The translations under genes and the position numbers were made by a program. This document shows positions 34,933 through 44,337 of a stretch of DNA of 64,000 nucleotides, in pieces (the first letter of the stretch is position 1; the number at the start of each line of letters is the position of its first letter). The DNA lies in contig NZ_WPZO01000005.1 of assembly GCF_013031355.1 (NCBI RefSeq), forward strand, positions 1 to 64,000, given 5' to 3'. The notes under the pieces are model-generated. The model was not told the DNA's origin. It searched no databases and worked only from the letters and a program-made list of their open reading frames with translations. This DNA comes from Ruegeria arenilitoris (GTDB taxonomy: Bacteria; Pseudomonadota; Alphaproteobacteria; Rhodobacterales; Rhodobacteraceae).

Positions 34933-35874
34933 TCAGCAGGTTTCAGCATGATCTGGACTGTCGTGTTGTTGGCTCAAAACACTCATGAAAAGTTTGGTGA
35001 TGCGTGTTGGCGCGGGTTGCCTTCGGGTCACAGCCGCAAATCGCGTTCGATACTGCGTTTCGCTGGGCAAAACCTTCTTCATCATTTTCTGGTCGACAAA
35101 TTGCCGGGCAAGGTGGTCTGGCAGATACCCAAGATACCGGCCGGACAGGATCAAAACAGCAAGAGCCTGTTCGCTCTGTACCTTTGCTGCGCGCTTAAAG
35201 CCCAGCTGCTGACCAACGATGAGATTTGGGGAATTCACGCTGAGGCCCGCATAGTTGAACTTGCGCAGCTCGTCCACGCTTAGATCGGACTCTGAACGAT
35301 CAAACAGGGGGTGCTCGTTGCTGCAATACAGGAACATGTCTTCGCCATACAGCGGGACATAATCAAGACTGGCTGAGGGACGGTGCAACGCAATGATCCC
35401 GATATCCAGATGCCCGGTAATAACCATGGTTTCGATCACGTTGGGGGGTTCCACCGAAAGCTCGATTTGAACGGCGGGCGCAGCCTCGTTGAACTTGTGA
35501 ATCGAGCGGGCCAACCGCGCCTCCGGGTTTGAGGTGCATTGATCGAACAACGCTACCCGAATGGTTCCCGCCAGTTGCTCCTTGATTTCGTTCACTTCGG
35601 TTCGAAACTGCGAGACGGAAATCAGCAGTTCTTCGGCGGCGCGCAGCACCTTTTCCCCGTCCTCTGTCAGCGAGAAACCAGAAGGCCCGCGATTGCAGAG
35701 TTTCAGGTCCAGACGCAGCTCAAGGTCCGAGATGTGTTTGGAGATTGTCGACTTGCCGATATTCAACTCAACCTCGGCTGCCGAAAGCCCGCCACTTTCA
35801 ACAACGGTTTTGAACACCCGCAACAGCCGGATGTCGGCGTCGCCTATTCGTGTGGACAGTGTGTCGAGCTTCAT
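34933..35874 (-). CDS. LysR-family regulator, probable activator of the taurine genes
   Basis: This 313-residue LysR protein has an N-terminal helix-turn-helix (LLRVFKTVVESGGLSAAEVELNIGKSTISKHISDLE) and a substrate domain starting GTIRVALFDQC. The ATG at 35874 gives the standard length. It is divergent from the TRAP transporter and separated from it by 156 bp carrying a long inverted repeat. Most known taurine clusters use a GntR/MocR-type TauR, so a LysR regulator here is a notable difference. Confidence 0.88.
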   Translation of the reverse strand: MKLDTLSTRIGDADIRLLRVFKTVVESGGLSAAEVELNIGKSTISKHISDLELRLDLKLCNRGPSGFSLTEDGEKVLRAAEELLISVSQFRTEVNEIKEQLAGTIRVALFDQCTSNPEARLARSIHKFNEAAPAVQIELSVEPPNVIETMVITGHLDIGIIALHRPSASLDYVPLYGEDMFLYCSNEHPLFDRSESDLSVDELRKFNYAGLSVNSPNLIVGQQLGFKRAAKVQSEQALAVLILSGRYLGYLPDHLARQFVDQKMMKKVLPSETQYRTRFAAVTRRQPAPTRITKLFMSVLSQQHDSPDHAETC

Positions 35875-35895
35875 TCTGCAAGTTCGATATATGTG

Positions 35896-35949
35896 AAACC
35901 TATCGCGCAAAGTTTAGCAACGAAGAAACACTTTGCGCAAGCTAGGTTT
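35896..35949. promoter_or_regulatory. long inverted repeat, candidate LysR operator
   Basis: In the LysR/dctP gap, GCGCAAAGT (35905-35913) is mirrored by ACTTTGCGC (35930-35938) with 16 bp between. Outside these, AAACCTA (35896-35902) is mirrored by TAGGTTT (35943-35949), at slightly unequal spacing. The site sits 22 bp from the LysR start and 82 bp from the dctP start, as expected for a LysR regulator controlling a divergent pair and itself. Confidence 0.7.
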
Positions 35950-36030
35950 TCCGCGCCGAGGCAGAATCGGACTGGCCAACTCTCCCCTGGTCAGCGCGCA
36001 CCTCGAAATCTGACAAACGGGAGGAAATCC

Positions 36031-37047
36031 ATGTCAATCATTAACAAGCTTGGCACCTTCACCGCTGCCGTATCCGTGGCGGCGCTGATGGTCGCAGGCG
36101 CGGCTGACGCGAAAGACTTCAAGATCGCGGTCGGCGACAGTGCAGGCAGCCCGCAGGAAGCGACCGGCAAGTTCTTTGTCGAAGCGCTGGAGGCGAAATC
36201 GGGCGGCGAACACACCGGCACGTTGTTCCTGAACGGTCAGCTGGGCTCGGAACAGGATACCGTGAACGAAGCGGCCATCGGCACGCTGGACATGTCGCTG
36301 CTGGCGATCAACAACGTCACTCCGTTCTCTCCTTCGGTGGGCGTGTTCACTCTGCCCTACGTCATCCTCAGCCTGGAAGACGCTGAAACCCTGACCCAGG
36401 GCCCGATCGGCCAGGAACTGACCGAAAACACAATCCGTGACGCAGGCGTACGCATCATCGCGTGGACCTATACCGGCTTCCGCCGCCTGACCAATTCGAA
36501 GAAACCTGTAACTTCGGTTGCCGACCTGCAGGATCTGATCATCCGCGTTCCCAAGAACGAGATCATGATCGAAACCTACAAGGCCTGGGGCATCAACCCG
36601 ACCCCGATGGCCTGGTCGGAAACTTTCACCGGCCTGCAGACCAAAGTCGTTGACGGTCAGGACAACCCGTACATGACCATCAATGCGATGAAGTTCTACG
36701 AGGTGCAGGACCACGTCACCAACCTGCGTTACATCTTCTCGATCGAACCGCTGATTATTTCCGAAGCCGTGTTCCAGAGCCTGAGCGAAGAAGAGCAGCA
36801 GATGATTCTGGAAGCAGGTCAGGAAGCGACCCTGAAATCTGCTCAGTTCCTGCGCGACTCGGAAGCCGCGATCAAAGAAGAGCTGGTCGCCAAGGGCATG
36901 GAAATTGTTGATCCCGAAAACGACGAGGCCGAGTTCATCGAACTGGCGACCGGTGCCGTATGGCCGCAGTTCTACGAGTCCATCGGCGGCGTCGAAAAGC
37001 TGAACGCTGTTCTCGAAGCCATCGGCCGCGATCCGGTCCAGCAGTAA
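36031..37047 (+). CDS. dctP: TRAP transporter substrate-binding protein DctP, probably for taurine
   Basis: This 338-residue protein starts with a signal peptide (SIINKLGTFTAAVSVAALMVAGAADA). The mature DctP domain contains GQLGSEQDTVNEAAIGTLDMSLL, LQDLIIRVPKNEIMIETYKAWG with the carboxylate-type Arg, and QDNPYMTINAMKFYEVQDHVT. The ATG at 36031 has GGGAGGAAA upstream. Taurine TRAP systems (TauKLM) are known in related bacteria, and this gene leads directly into the taurine enzymes. Another organosulfonate is possible. Confidence 0.9.
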   Translation: MSIINKLGTFTAAVSVAALMVAGAADAKDFKIAVGDSAGSPQEATGKFFVEALEAKSGGEHTGTLFLNGQLGSEQDTVNEAAIGTLDMSLLAINNVTPFSPSVGVFTLPYVILSLEDAETLTQGPIGQELTENTIRDAGVRIIAWTYTGFRRLTNSKKPVTSVADLQDLIIRVPKNEIMIETYKAWGINPTPMAWSETFTGLQTKVVDGQDNPYMTINAMKFYEVQDHVTNLRYIFSIEPLIISEAVFQSLSEEEQQMILEAGQEATLKSAQFLRDSEAAIKEELVAKGMEIVDPENDEAEFIELATGAVWPQFYESIGGVEKLNAVLEAIGRDPVQQ

Positions 37048-37067
37048 TCGCCGCAGAGCGATGCAGG

Positions 37068-37089
37068 GAAGAGCGCCACGGCGCTCTTC
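37068..37089 (+). terminator. intercistronic hairpin between dctP and dctQ
   Basis: GAAGAGCGC (37068-37076) pairs with GCGCTCTTC (37081-37089) around a CACG loop. It lacks a long T-run. It probably stabilises the dctP message and lowers read-through, giving more binding protein than permease. Confidence 0.75.
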
Positions 37090-37114
37090 TCATCTCAGGG
37101 AGGAGGGAAACCAC

Positions 37115-37651
37115 ATGTTCTGGAAATTTCTGGACAATATAGAAAGCATCATATGCCGGATTTTGTTATCCGGTTTCGTCTGCCTTTTGTTCGTACAGAT
37201 CGTCGCGCGCGAAGTCTTCGGCTTTTCGATCAGCTGGATCGAGGAACTCTCGGTCTACATGTTCGTCTGGTTCGTCTATTTCGGCGCCAGTTACGCCGCC
37301 CTGAAGGGCGCGCATAACCGCGTGACGTTCCAGTTCAAGTTCCTGCCCGACGGCGCGATCAAGTATATCGAAGCCTTTGCCGATCTCTTCTGGCTCTTCT
37401 TCAACGTCTACTTCCTCTATCTGGCGACGGACTTTGTTTTCAACAAGATGAACAAGTTCTGGAAGTCCCAGACGTTGGGCATCGAGATGAAGTACATCTA
37501 CATGGTGCTGCCCATCGCCTTTGCGCTGATGACCTTCCGCATCCTTCAGGTGAACTACCGCCGCCTTATCAAGGGCGAGGAAATTCACGACCCCGATCAG
37601 ATCGACCTCGACGAAATCAAAGCTGCGACCGAAGCAGCGAAGAACGACTAA
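37115..37651 (+). CDS. dctQ: TRAP transporter small permease DctQ
   Basis: This 178-residue membrane protein has four hydrophobic segments with the DctQ landmarks ISWIEELSVYMFVWFVYFGASYAALKGAHN. The ATG at 37115 follows GGGAGGAGGG. The C-terminus is charged and cytoplasmic. It pairs with DctM. Confidence 0.9.
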   Translation: MFWKFLDNIESIICRILLSGFVCLLFVQIVAREVFGFSISWIEELSVYMFVWFVYFGASYAALKGAHNRVTFQFKFLPDGAIKYIEAFADLFWLFFNVYFLYLATDFVFNKMNKFWKSQTLGIEMKYIYMVLPIAFALMTFRILQVNYRRLIKGEEIHDPDQIDLDEIKAATEAAKND

Positions 37652-37669
37652 GGGCCGGGAGGACACGTC

Positions 37670-39010
37670 ATGGAATCCGAAATCGTTACAATTCTGTTTG
37701 GCTCATTCCTACTATTGCTGCTTATCGGTGCTCCGATCACTGTGGCTCTGGGTGTGGCTTCGCTGTTTTCGTTCCTGTATCTGGGCGAAAACCCCATCAA
37801 ATTCGTGCAGATCGCCTTTACTTCGGTGGGAGCCTTCCCGCTGATGGCGCTGCCCGCCTTTATCCTGGCCGGAGCCCTGATGGAGGCCGCCGGGATATCA
37901 AAACGGCTTATCAATGTAGCTGAAAGTCTGGCCGGCCCCTTCACCGGCGGCATTTCGGCGGCAACTGTCATGGCCTGTCTGTTTTTTGGCGCCATCTCGG
38001 GTTCCGGCCCGGCAACAACCGCGGCGGTGGGGATGCTGATGATCCCTGCAATGATCAACCGCGGATATGAGCGCGGCTATGCCTCGGCGATCACGGCCTC
38101 CTCTGGCGGCCTCGGGATTATCATTCCTCCCTCCATCCCGATGGTGATTTTCGGCATTGCCGCGCTCGGCATGGCACCACCGCCCGAAGCGGTCGAAAAA
38201 TTCGGCACCTTCCAATCGGTCTCAATCTCGAAACTGTTCATCGCAGGTTTTGTTCCGGCCTTCCTGATTGCCACCAGCTTGCTGATCCTTAATTTTTTCA
38301 TGTCCAAAAAGCGCGGCTACAAGGGCTCGGCCGAAGGCTGGTCCATCCGTAACGTGTTCTGCGAGATGTATCGCGGGTTCTGGTCGCTGATGGCACCGCT
38401 GGTGATCCTGGGCGGTATCTACACCGGCTTCTTCACCCCGACCGAGGCTGCAATTGTCGCGATCTTCTACACGCTGGTCGTAGGTGTGGTCATCTACCGT
38501 GAACTGACCTGGCAATCGCTGTTCCAGTCGCTTGAGGCCACGACGTGGCTGACTGGGCGGGTGCTGCTGATCCTGTTCACCGCAACCGTGTTTGGACGCC
38601 TGCTGGTGGAAAACCAGATCCCGGCGATCATCGCTGACTCGATGCTCAGCTTTACCGACAACCTTTATTTGATCTGGGCGCTGATCATCTTCTTCCTGCT
38701 GTTCGTCGGCATGTTCATGGAGACGCTGGCCACCATCCTGATCCTGGTTCCGGTGATGCTGCCCGTGGCCTATTCGGTGGGAATTGATCCGATCCACTTT
38801 GGCGTGGTGATGGTCTGTACCCTGGGCATCGGCTTCCAGACACCACCGCTGGGTGAGAACCTGTTCATCGCCTCGGGGATTTCGAACATCTCGATCGAGC
38901 AGATCTCGCTGCGAGCGCTGCCGTTTGCCGCCGCCAATACAGCCGCGATCTTCATCATCGCCTTCTTCCCTGAACTGTCGCTGTGGCTACCACGGCTGCT
39001 GGGCTACTGA
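37670..39010 (+). CDS. dctM: TRAP transporter large permease DctM
   Basis: This 446-residue protein has about 12 membrane segments. Typical stretches are LIGAPITVALGVASLF, FFGAISGSGPATTAAVGMLMIPAM and ITASSGGLGIIIPPSIPMVIFGI in the middle. It uses an ion gradient to move substrate delivered by DctP. A GGGAGG site precedes the ATG. Confidence 0.93.
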   Translation: MESEIVTILFGSFLLLLLIGAPITVALGVASLFSFLYLGENPIKFVQIAFTSVGAFPLMALPAFILAGALMEAAGISKRLINVAESLAGPFTGGISAATVMACLFFGAISGSGPATTAAVGMLMIPAMINRGYERGYASAITASSGGLGIIIPPSIPMVIFGIAALGMAPPPEAVEKFGTFQSVSISKLFIAGFVPAFLIATSLLILNFFMSKKRGYKGSAEGWSIRNVFCEMYRGFWSLMAPLVILGGIYTGFFTPTEAAIVAIFYTLVVGVVIYRELTWQSLFQSLEATTWLTGRVLLILFTATVFGRLLVENQIPAIIADSMLSFTDNLYLIWALIIFFLLFVGMFMETLATILILVPVMLPVAYSVGIDPIHFGVVMVCTLGIGFQTPPLGENLFIASGISNISIEQISLRALPFAAANTAAIFIIAFFPELSLWLPRLLGY

Positions 39011-39028
39011 CCCGGAAAGGATGACGAC

Positions 39029-39523
39029 ATGAAACAACTGGTCACCAACATCCTGTTTGCCACCGACCTGTCGGCGAACTCACCCCACGCCCTGCGCCAT
39101 GCCGCCAGCATCGCGCAGGCGACCGGAGCGCAGATTCACGTCCTACACGTCAACGAGCCGCTTTCAGATGACGTCAAAATCACGATGGAAATGTTCATCC
39201 TGAACGAGGAGACCCGCAAAACCGCGCAGTCGCGCCGCCACGAAATGGTGCGCCAGGTGTTGGCCGAACGGCAGGCCAAGTTCTGGGCCCGTTTTGAAGG
39301 CGATGACGCCAAGATCCGCGAACAGGTCACCTCGGTCGAGGTCACCGATGGCCACCCGGCCGAAGTGATCCTGCGCCGTTCGGTGGAGATGGGCTGCGAT
39401 CTGATCGTGCTGGGCGCGCATGACCACGGCTTCTCGCACACCTTCCTGGGCACCGTCGCCAAGCGCGTTTTGCGGCGGTCCAAGATCCCGACACTGATCG
39501 TTCCGAACCCGGACGACGCATAA
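39029..39523 (+). CDS. universal stress protein (UspA) of the TRAP operon
   Basis: This 164-residue Usp has NILFATDLSANSPHALRHAASIAQ at the start and the ATP-binding pattern LGAHDHGFSHTFLGTVAKRVLRRSKIPTLIV at the end. Usp proteins encoded directly after TRAP permeases, such as TeaD, modulate transport. The gene is 18 nt after dctM and carries a 25-residue insert after the first beta-alpha unit. Confidence 0.9.
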   Translation: MKQLVTNILFATDLSANSPHALRHAASIAQATGAQIHVLHVNEPLSDDVKITMEMFILNEETRKTAQSRRHEMVRQVLAERQAKFWARFEGDDAKIREQVTSVEVTDGHPAEVILRRSVEMGCDLIVLGAHDHGFSHTFLGTVAKRVLRRSKIPTLIVPNPDDA

Positions 39524-39548
39524 CAACCCTCATTAGAAGGAAAAACAA

Positions 39549-39935
39549 ATGAGCAAAACCCTGACCGCACAGGACCTGGCCGACACGTTCGACGCGTTCA
39601 ACCGTCACGACATCGACGGTGTGATGACCCATTTCGCCGATGATTGTGTGTTCTACACCGTGGCCGGCGATGAGAAATACGGCAACAAAGTCGAAGGTGC
39701 TGAAGCCATCGCCGCCGCCTTCTCTGGCGTGTGGGCCGGCATGAAGGACGCCCATTGGGATCACCACAGCCATTTCGTGCATGGTGACCGGGCCGTATCG
39801 GAATGGACCTTTTCCGGCACCGACGCCAACGGCATGCGGATCGAGGCCGAAGGCGCCGATCTGTTCACCGTGCGTGACGGGAAAATCATCGTGAAACAGG
39901 CGCTTCGCAAAACGCGCCCAATGTTCAAAGCCTGA
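39549..39935 (+). CDS. tauX: SnoaL/NTF2-like protein, probable taurine dehydrogenase small subunit TauX
   Basis: This 128-residue protein has an NTF2-like cone fold signature: LADTFDAFNRHDIDGVMTHFADDCVFYTVAG and EADLFTVRDGKIIVK (approximate). It lies 37 nt before the TauY-like FAD oxidoreductase and upstream of xsc. In related Rhodobacterales the small TauX subunit occupies this position. The name rests on context more than on sequence. Confidence 0.7.
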   Translation: MSKTLTAQDLADTFDAFNRHDIDGVMTHFADDCVFYTVAGDEKYGNKVEGAEAIAAAFSGVWAGMKDAHWDHHSHFVHGDRAVSEWTFSGTDANGMRIEAEGADLFTVRDGKIIVKQALRKTRPMFKA

Positions 39936-39972
39936 TCCGCCGCCCTGCGCGCAGCTTCGGAGAAAAACAAGA

Positions 39973-41376
39973 ATGGTGGACAACAGCATCCCGCGTCACT
40001 GGCCCAAAGCCAGCTATGATCCCAAATATGACCCCATCATAGATGCGGGTCCGGGTCACAATCGCGACCACGCGCCAACCTATTGGATTGGTACCGCAGG
40101 CACGCCGCCAGCGGATGACGGCCCGGTATCCAGTGACATGAACGCCGATGTCGTTGTCATCGGCTCGGGCTATACCGGCCTGTCGACCGCCATTCATCTG
40201 GCCAAGGAACATGGCATTCAGGCCGTGGTTCTGGAGGCAAACACCGTGGCCTGGGGCTGTTCGACCCGCAATGGCGGGCAAGCCCAGATTTCATCCGGGC
40301 GCCTGAAGCGATCGCAGTGGATCGAGCGGTGGGGCATTGATGTTGCCAAAGGCATGCACGCAGAGGTGACCGAAGCCTTTGAGCTGTTCAATGATCTGAT
40401 CGCGTCGGATGATATCGACTGCGATCCGCAGCCAGGTGGGCATTACTATATTGCTCACCGGGACAAGGTGATGCCGTCGCTCAAGAAAGAGAGCAAGCTG
40501 CTGAACGATGTATTCGGCTATGACTCGCGCATCATCTACCGCGATGAATTGCACGAAAGCCACGTGCGGGACATGGAGGCAGCCGGCGCCATGTGGGAGC
40601 CTGATGGCACCTGCATTCATGCCGGCAAGCTGGCCTTTGGTTATGTCAACATGGCCCGCCGGTTGGGCGTGAAAATCCACACCGGCAGCCCGGTGATGGG
40701 ATGGGAGACCAAAAGCGGCGTTCATCATCTGCGCACGCCGGGGGGCATTGTCCGGGCAAAGACCGTAGCTCTGGCGACCGCCGGCTACACGCCACCCGGC
40801 TTGAACAATCGGACGAAACATCGCCTGATGCCGATCCTGTCGAATTCGATGGTCACCCGGCCGTTGACCCGGTCCGAGCTGGAAGAGTGCGGCATTCAGA
40901 CCAAGTCGCCCCTGACCGATACCCGCACACTGCGGCACTACTATCGCCTGTTGCCGGACAACCGGATGCAGATCGGCAGCCGCAGTGCGGTGACAGGGCG
41001 GGATGCTGAAAACAACAAGCATTTGGAACTGCTGAAAAAGGGCCTCGCCCGCAAGTTCCCGGCGCTGGAAGACATCAACCTCGACTACTCGTGGTGGGGG
41101 TGGGTCGATGTAAGCCACGACATGATGCCCCGTATCTTCCAGCCAGACCCTGATCAAAGCGTGTTCTACGCAATGGGGTATGGCGGCAACGGCGTGATGT
41201 ATTCAGCTCAGGCCGGGCGACGCATGGCGCAGTTGGTTGCCGGTGAAAAGGACAAGGCATTTGACCTGCCAATCTTCACGTCGCCTCTGCCAAGCCATGG
41301 CATCCTCACACCCTTCCGGCGATTGGGCCAGCGCATGGCTTATGTCGGCTACTACCTCAGGGACGAAATTCTCTAA
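39973..41376 (+). CDS. tauY: FAD-dependent oxidoreductase, probable taurine dehydrogenase large subunit TauY
   Basis: This 467-residue amine-oxidoreductase of the DAO family has the FAD motif VVVIGSGYTGLSTAIHLAKEH, NTVAWGCSTRNGGQAQ, and a C-terminal VFYAMGYGGNGVMYSAQAGR. Together with TauX it would oxidise taurine to sulfoacetaldehyde and ammonia with an unidentified acceptor, probably a cytochrome. The gene sits directly before xsc, which uses sulfoacetaldehyde. No taurine:pyruvate aminotransferase (Tpa) is present, so the dehydrogenase route is indicated. Confidence 0.8.
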   Translation: MVDNSIPRHWPKASYDPKYDPIIDAGPGHNRDHAPTYWIGTAGTPPADDGPVSSDMNADVVVIGSGYTGLSTAIHLAKEHGIQAVVLEANTVAWGCSTRNGGQAQISSGRLKRSQWIERWGIDVAKGMHAEVTEAFELFNDLIASDDIDCDPQPGGHYYIAHRDKVMPSLKKESKLLNDVFGYDSRIIYRDELHESHVRDMEAAGAMWEPDGTCIHAGKLAFGYVNMARRLGVKIHTGSPVMGWETKSGVHHLRTPGGIVRAKTVALATAGYTPPGLNNRTKHRLMPILSNSMVTRPLTRSELEECGIQTKSPLTDTRTLRHYYRLLPDNRMQIGSRSAVTGRDAENNKHLELLKKGLARKFPALEDINLDYSWWGWVDVSHDMMPRIFQPDPDQSVFYAMGYGGNGVMYSAQAGRRMAQLVAGEKDKAFDLPIFTSPLPSHGILTPFRRLGQRMAYVGYYLRDEIL

Positions 41377-41416
41377 TTCACCAACGCTTTGACGTCTCAA
41401 ACAAGGACAGACACAG

Positions 41417-43198
41417 ATGAAAATGACCACGGAAGAGGCCTTTGTTAAGGTTCTGCAGCTTCACGGTATTGAACATGCTTTTGGCATCATCGGTTCGGCG
41501 ATGATGCCGATCTCGGATATTTTTGGGAAAGCCGGCATCACCTTCTGGGATTGCGCGCATGAAGGCTCGGGCGGGATGATGGCCGACGGCTACACCCGCG
41601 CCACCGGCAAGATGTCGATGATGATCGCGCAGAACGGCCCCGGCATCACCAACTTTGTCACCGCCGTCAAAACCGCCTACTGGAACCATACCCCGCTGCT
41701 GCTGGTCACACCGCAGGCCGCGAACAAGACCATGGGTCAGGGCGGTTTCCAGGAGATGGAGCAGATGCGCATGTTCGCCGACTGCGTCTGCTATCAGGAA
41801 GAAGTGCGCGACCCGTCGCGGATGGCCGAAGTCCTCAGCCGCGTGATCACCAAAGCCAAGCGCGCCTCGGCCCCGGCACAGATCAACGTGCCGCGTGACT
41901 TCTTCACTCAGGTCGTCGATATCGAACTGCCCGCCGTGGTCGAATTCGAACTGCCTTCTGGCGGCGTCTCTGCCGTGACCGAAGCTGCCGCGCTGCTGTC
42001 CGATGCCAAGAACCCGGTCATCCTGAACGGTGCCGGTACGGTTCTGTCCGCGGGCGGCATCGAAGCCTCGAAAGCACTGGCCGAGCGTCTGGACGCGCCG
42101 GTTTGCGTTGGCTACCAGCACAACGACGCCTTCCCCGGCTCGCACCCGCTGTTTGCCGGTCCGCTGGGCTATAACGGCTCGAAGGCCGCGATGGAGCTGA
42201 TCAAGGAAGCCGACGTGGTTCTGTGCCTTGGCACCCGTCTGAACCCGTTCTCGACCCTGCCCGGTTACGGTCTGGAATACTGGCCTGCAAATGCGAAAAT
42301 CATCCAGGTCGACATCAACCCGGATCGTATCGGCCTGACCAAGAAGGTCTCGGTCGGTATCGTGGGCGACGCGGCCACCGTTGCAACCAATATCCTGGCA
42401 CAGCTTTCGGACACCGCAGGCGACGAAGGCCGCGACGCCCGCAAGGCGAAGATCGCGGAAAAAAAGTCGCGTTGGGCGCAGGAACTGACCTCGATGGATC
42501 ACGAGCAGGACGATCCGGGCACCACCTGGAACGAGCGCGCTCGTGCCGCCAAGCCGGACTGGATGAGCCCGCGCATGGCGTGGCGTGCGATCCAGGCCGC
42601 GCTGCCGAAAGAGGCGATCATCTCGTCCGATATCGGCAACAACTGCGCCATCGGCAACGCCTATCCGTCCTTTGAGGAAGGCCGCAAGTATCTGGCGCCG
42701 GGCCTGTTCGGCCCCTGTGGCTATGGTCTGCCCTCGGTGATCGGCGCCAAGATCGGCTGCCCGGACGTACCGGTCGTCGGCTTCTCGGGCGACGGCGCCT
42801 TTGGTATCGCTGTCACCGAGCTGACTGCAATCGGTCGTGAGGAATGGCCCGCCGTGACCCAGATCGTCTTCCGCAACTACCAGTGGGGTGCGGAAAAGCG
42901 GAACTCGACCCTGTGGTTCGACGACAACTTCGTCGGCACCGAGCTGGACACCAAAGTGTCCTATGCCGGGATCGCGCAGGCCTGTGGCCTGAAAGGCGTC
43001 GTTGCCCGCACTCAGGACGAGCTGACCGCAGCCCTGAACCAGGCCATCGAGGACCAGAAGAACGGCATCACCACCCTGATCGAAGCCATGATCAACCAGG
43101 AACTGGGTGAGCCCTTCCGCCGCGACGCGATGAAGAAGCCGGTCGAAGTGGCAGGCATCAGCGCCGACGACATGAACCAACAGGCAGGGATCGCCTAA
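41417..43198 (+). CDS. xsc: sulfoacetaldehyde acetyltransferase (Xsc)
   Basis: This 593-residue ThDP enzyme has the characteristic Xsc opening HGIEHAFGIIGSAMMPISDIF, then FWDCAHEGSGGMMADGYTRATGKMSM and KTMGQGGFQEMEQMRMFADCV. The C-terminal ThDP motif is GFSGDGAFGIAVTELTAIGREEWPAVTQIVFRNYQWG. It converts sulfoacetaldehyde and phosphate to acetyl phosphate and sulfite. The sulfite is handled by the TauZ-like exporter and the acetyl phosphate by Pta, both encoded next. Confidence 0.97.
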   Translation: MKMTTEEAFVKVLQLHGIEHAFGIIGSAMMPISDIFGKAGITFWDCAHEGSGGMMADGYTRATGKMSMMIAQNGPGITNFVTAVKTAYWNHTPLLLVTPQAANKTMGQGGFQEMEQMRMFADCVCYQEEVRDPSRMAEVLSRVITKAKRASAPAQINVPRDFFTQVVDIELPAVVEFELPSGGVSAVTEAAALLSDAKNPVILNGAGTVLSAGGIEASKALAERLDAPVCVGYQHNDAFPGSHPLFAGPLGYNGSKAAMELIKEADVVLCLGTRLNPFSTLPGYGLEYWPANAKIIQVDINPDRIGLTKKVSVGIVGDAATVATNILAQLSDTAGDEGRDARKAKIAEKKSRWAQELTSMDHEQDDPGTTWNERARAAKPDWMSPRMAWRAIQAALPKEAIISSDIGNNCAIGNAYPSFEEGRKYLAPGLFGPCGYGLPSVIGAKIGCPDVPVVGFSGDGAFGIAVTELTAIGREEWPAVTQIVFRNYQWGAEKRNSTLWFDDNFVGTELDTKVSYAGIAQACGLKGVVARTQDELTAALNQAIEDQKNGITTLIEAMINQELGEPFRRDAMKKPVEVAGISADDMNQQAGIA

Positions 43199-43208
43199 GT
43201 AGACGTCA

Positions 43209-43234
43209 AACCCGGGCCTAATCAGGCCCGGGTT
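43209..43234 (+). terminator. hairpin after xsc
   Basis: AACCCGGGCC (43209-43218) and GGCCCGGGTT (43225-43234) form a 10-bp perfect stem with a TAATCA loop. The T-tract is missing. It may end or stabilise the long message, setting a lower level for the downstream exporter and pta. Confidence 0.75.
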
Positions 43235-43282
43235 CCATTGAGCTCTCCGGCCAAGAGGGCGCAATTTTTACACAAAGGAAAC

Positions 43283-44326
43283 ATGATGCAGGCGTTAAAT
43301 GCATCCCGGACGCCCCTGTCGTGGGCGCAAGATTTCGTTCGCAAGAACGGCCACGGATTTCTGATTTCCGTGGTTGTAGCAGTTGCGGCGCAGTTTCTGT
43401 CGGAACACTACGGTGCGCCGGCGATGCTGATGGCGCTTTTGCTTGGCATAGCGTTTCATTTTCTGGCCGAGGAAGACACCGGAAGCTGCAAGGCCGGAAT
43501 CGATTTTACGGCGCGTACTGTCCTGCGTTTTGGCGTCGCGCTGTTGGGTGCACGTATCTCAGTTGAGCTGATGGTTGGTCTGGGACCGCAATTGATTGCA
43601 GTTGTCATCACGGGCGTCATTCTGACGATCCTGTTTGGGTTGCTCGGCGCGCGCTTGCTTGGCCGTGGCTGGAGGTTCGGTGTCCTGACCGGCGGTTCGG
43701 TCGCGATTTGCGGTGCCTCCGCCGCGATGGCGCTGTCCGCCATTCTGCCCAAAAACGAACATTCCGAGCGCAATCTGATCTTCACCGTTCTGTCGGTGAC
43801 TGTCTTGTCCACGGTTGCCATGATCGCCTATCCGATCCTGACTGAGACCTTTGATTTCGACGATCAGATTTCGGGGGTATTTCTGGGCGGCACTATTCAC
43901 GACGTCGCTCAGGTTGTGGGCGCGGGCTTTTCGGTGTCGGACGAGGCCGGTGAAGTCGCGACGATGGTAAAACTGATCCGTGTTGCCATGCTAGCCCCGG
44001 TCGTTCTGGTGATTTCTGCGCTTGTCCGTCGCTATGCTGAGTTTAGTGAAGACGAGGGTAAACGGCCACCGATTTTGCCGATGTTTGTCGTGGGCTTTCT
44101 GATCTTCGCGACCCTGAACTCACTGGGGTTCATCCCTGAATTCATCTCTTCGGCCATGGCCAGCCTCAGCCGCTGGGCGCTGCTGGTGTCAATCGCAGCG
44201 GTTGGGATGAAAACCTCGCTCAAGCGCATTCTGGATGTGGGCGGACAGGCCATCGCACTGATCGTTGCCGAAACCGTCTTTATCGCCGTGCTGGTTCTGG
44301 CGGGCGTCTACCTTGTGCATTTTTGA
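43283..44326 (+). CDS. tauZ: YeiH-family membrane protein, probable sulfite exporter TauZ
   Basis: This 347-residue protein has about 10 membrane segments of the YeiH (UPF0324) type: GIDFTARTVLRFGVALLGARIS, LTGGSVAICGASAAMALSAILPKNE and FLGGTIHDVAQVVGAG. Members next to xsc and pta are proposed to export sulfite or sulfate formed by Xsc. The ATG at 43283 follows AAAGGAA. The exported ion is inferred from context. Confidence 0.82.
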   Translation: MMQALNASRTPLSWAQDFVRKNGHGFLISVVVAVAAQFLSEHYGAPAMLMALLLGIAFHFLAEEDTGSCKAGIDFTARTVLRFGVALLGARISVELMVGLGPQLIAVVITGVILTILFGLLGARLLGRGWRFGVLTGGSVAICGASAAMALSAILPKNEHSERNLIFTVLSVTVLSTVAMIAYPILTETFDFDDQISGVFLGGTIHDVAQVVGAGFSVSDEAGEVATMVKLIRVAMLAPVVLVISALVRRYAEFSEDEGKRPPILPMFVVGFLIFATLNSLGFIPEFISSAMASLSRWALLVSIAAVGMKTSLKRILDVGGQAIALIVAETVFIAVLVLAGVYLVHF

Positions 44327-44337
44327 AAGGACCTGCC

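Noticed and set aside
41378..43264. 628-codon open frame antisense to xsc
   Set aside because: It mirrors a highly conserved enzyme gene, has no family sequence and is a usual by-product of high-GC codon use.
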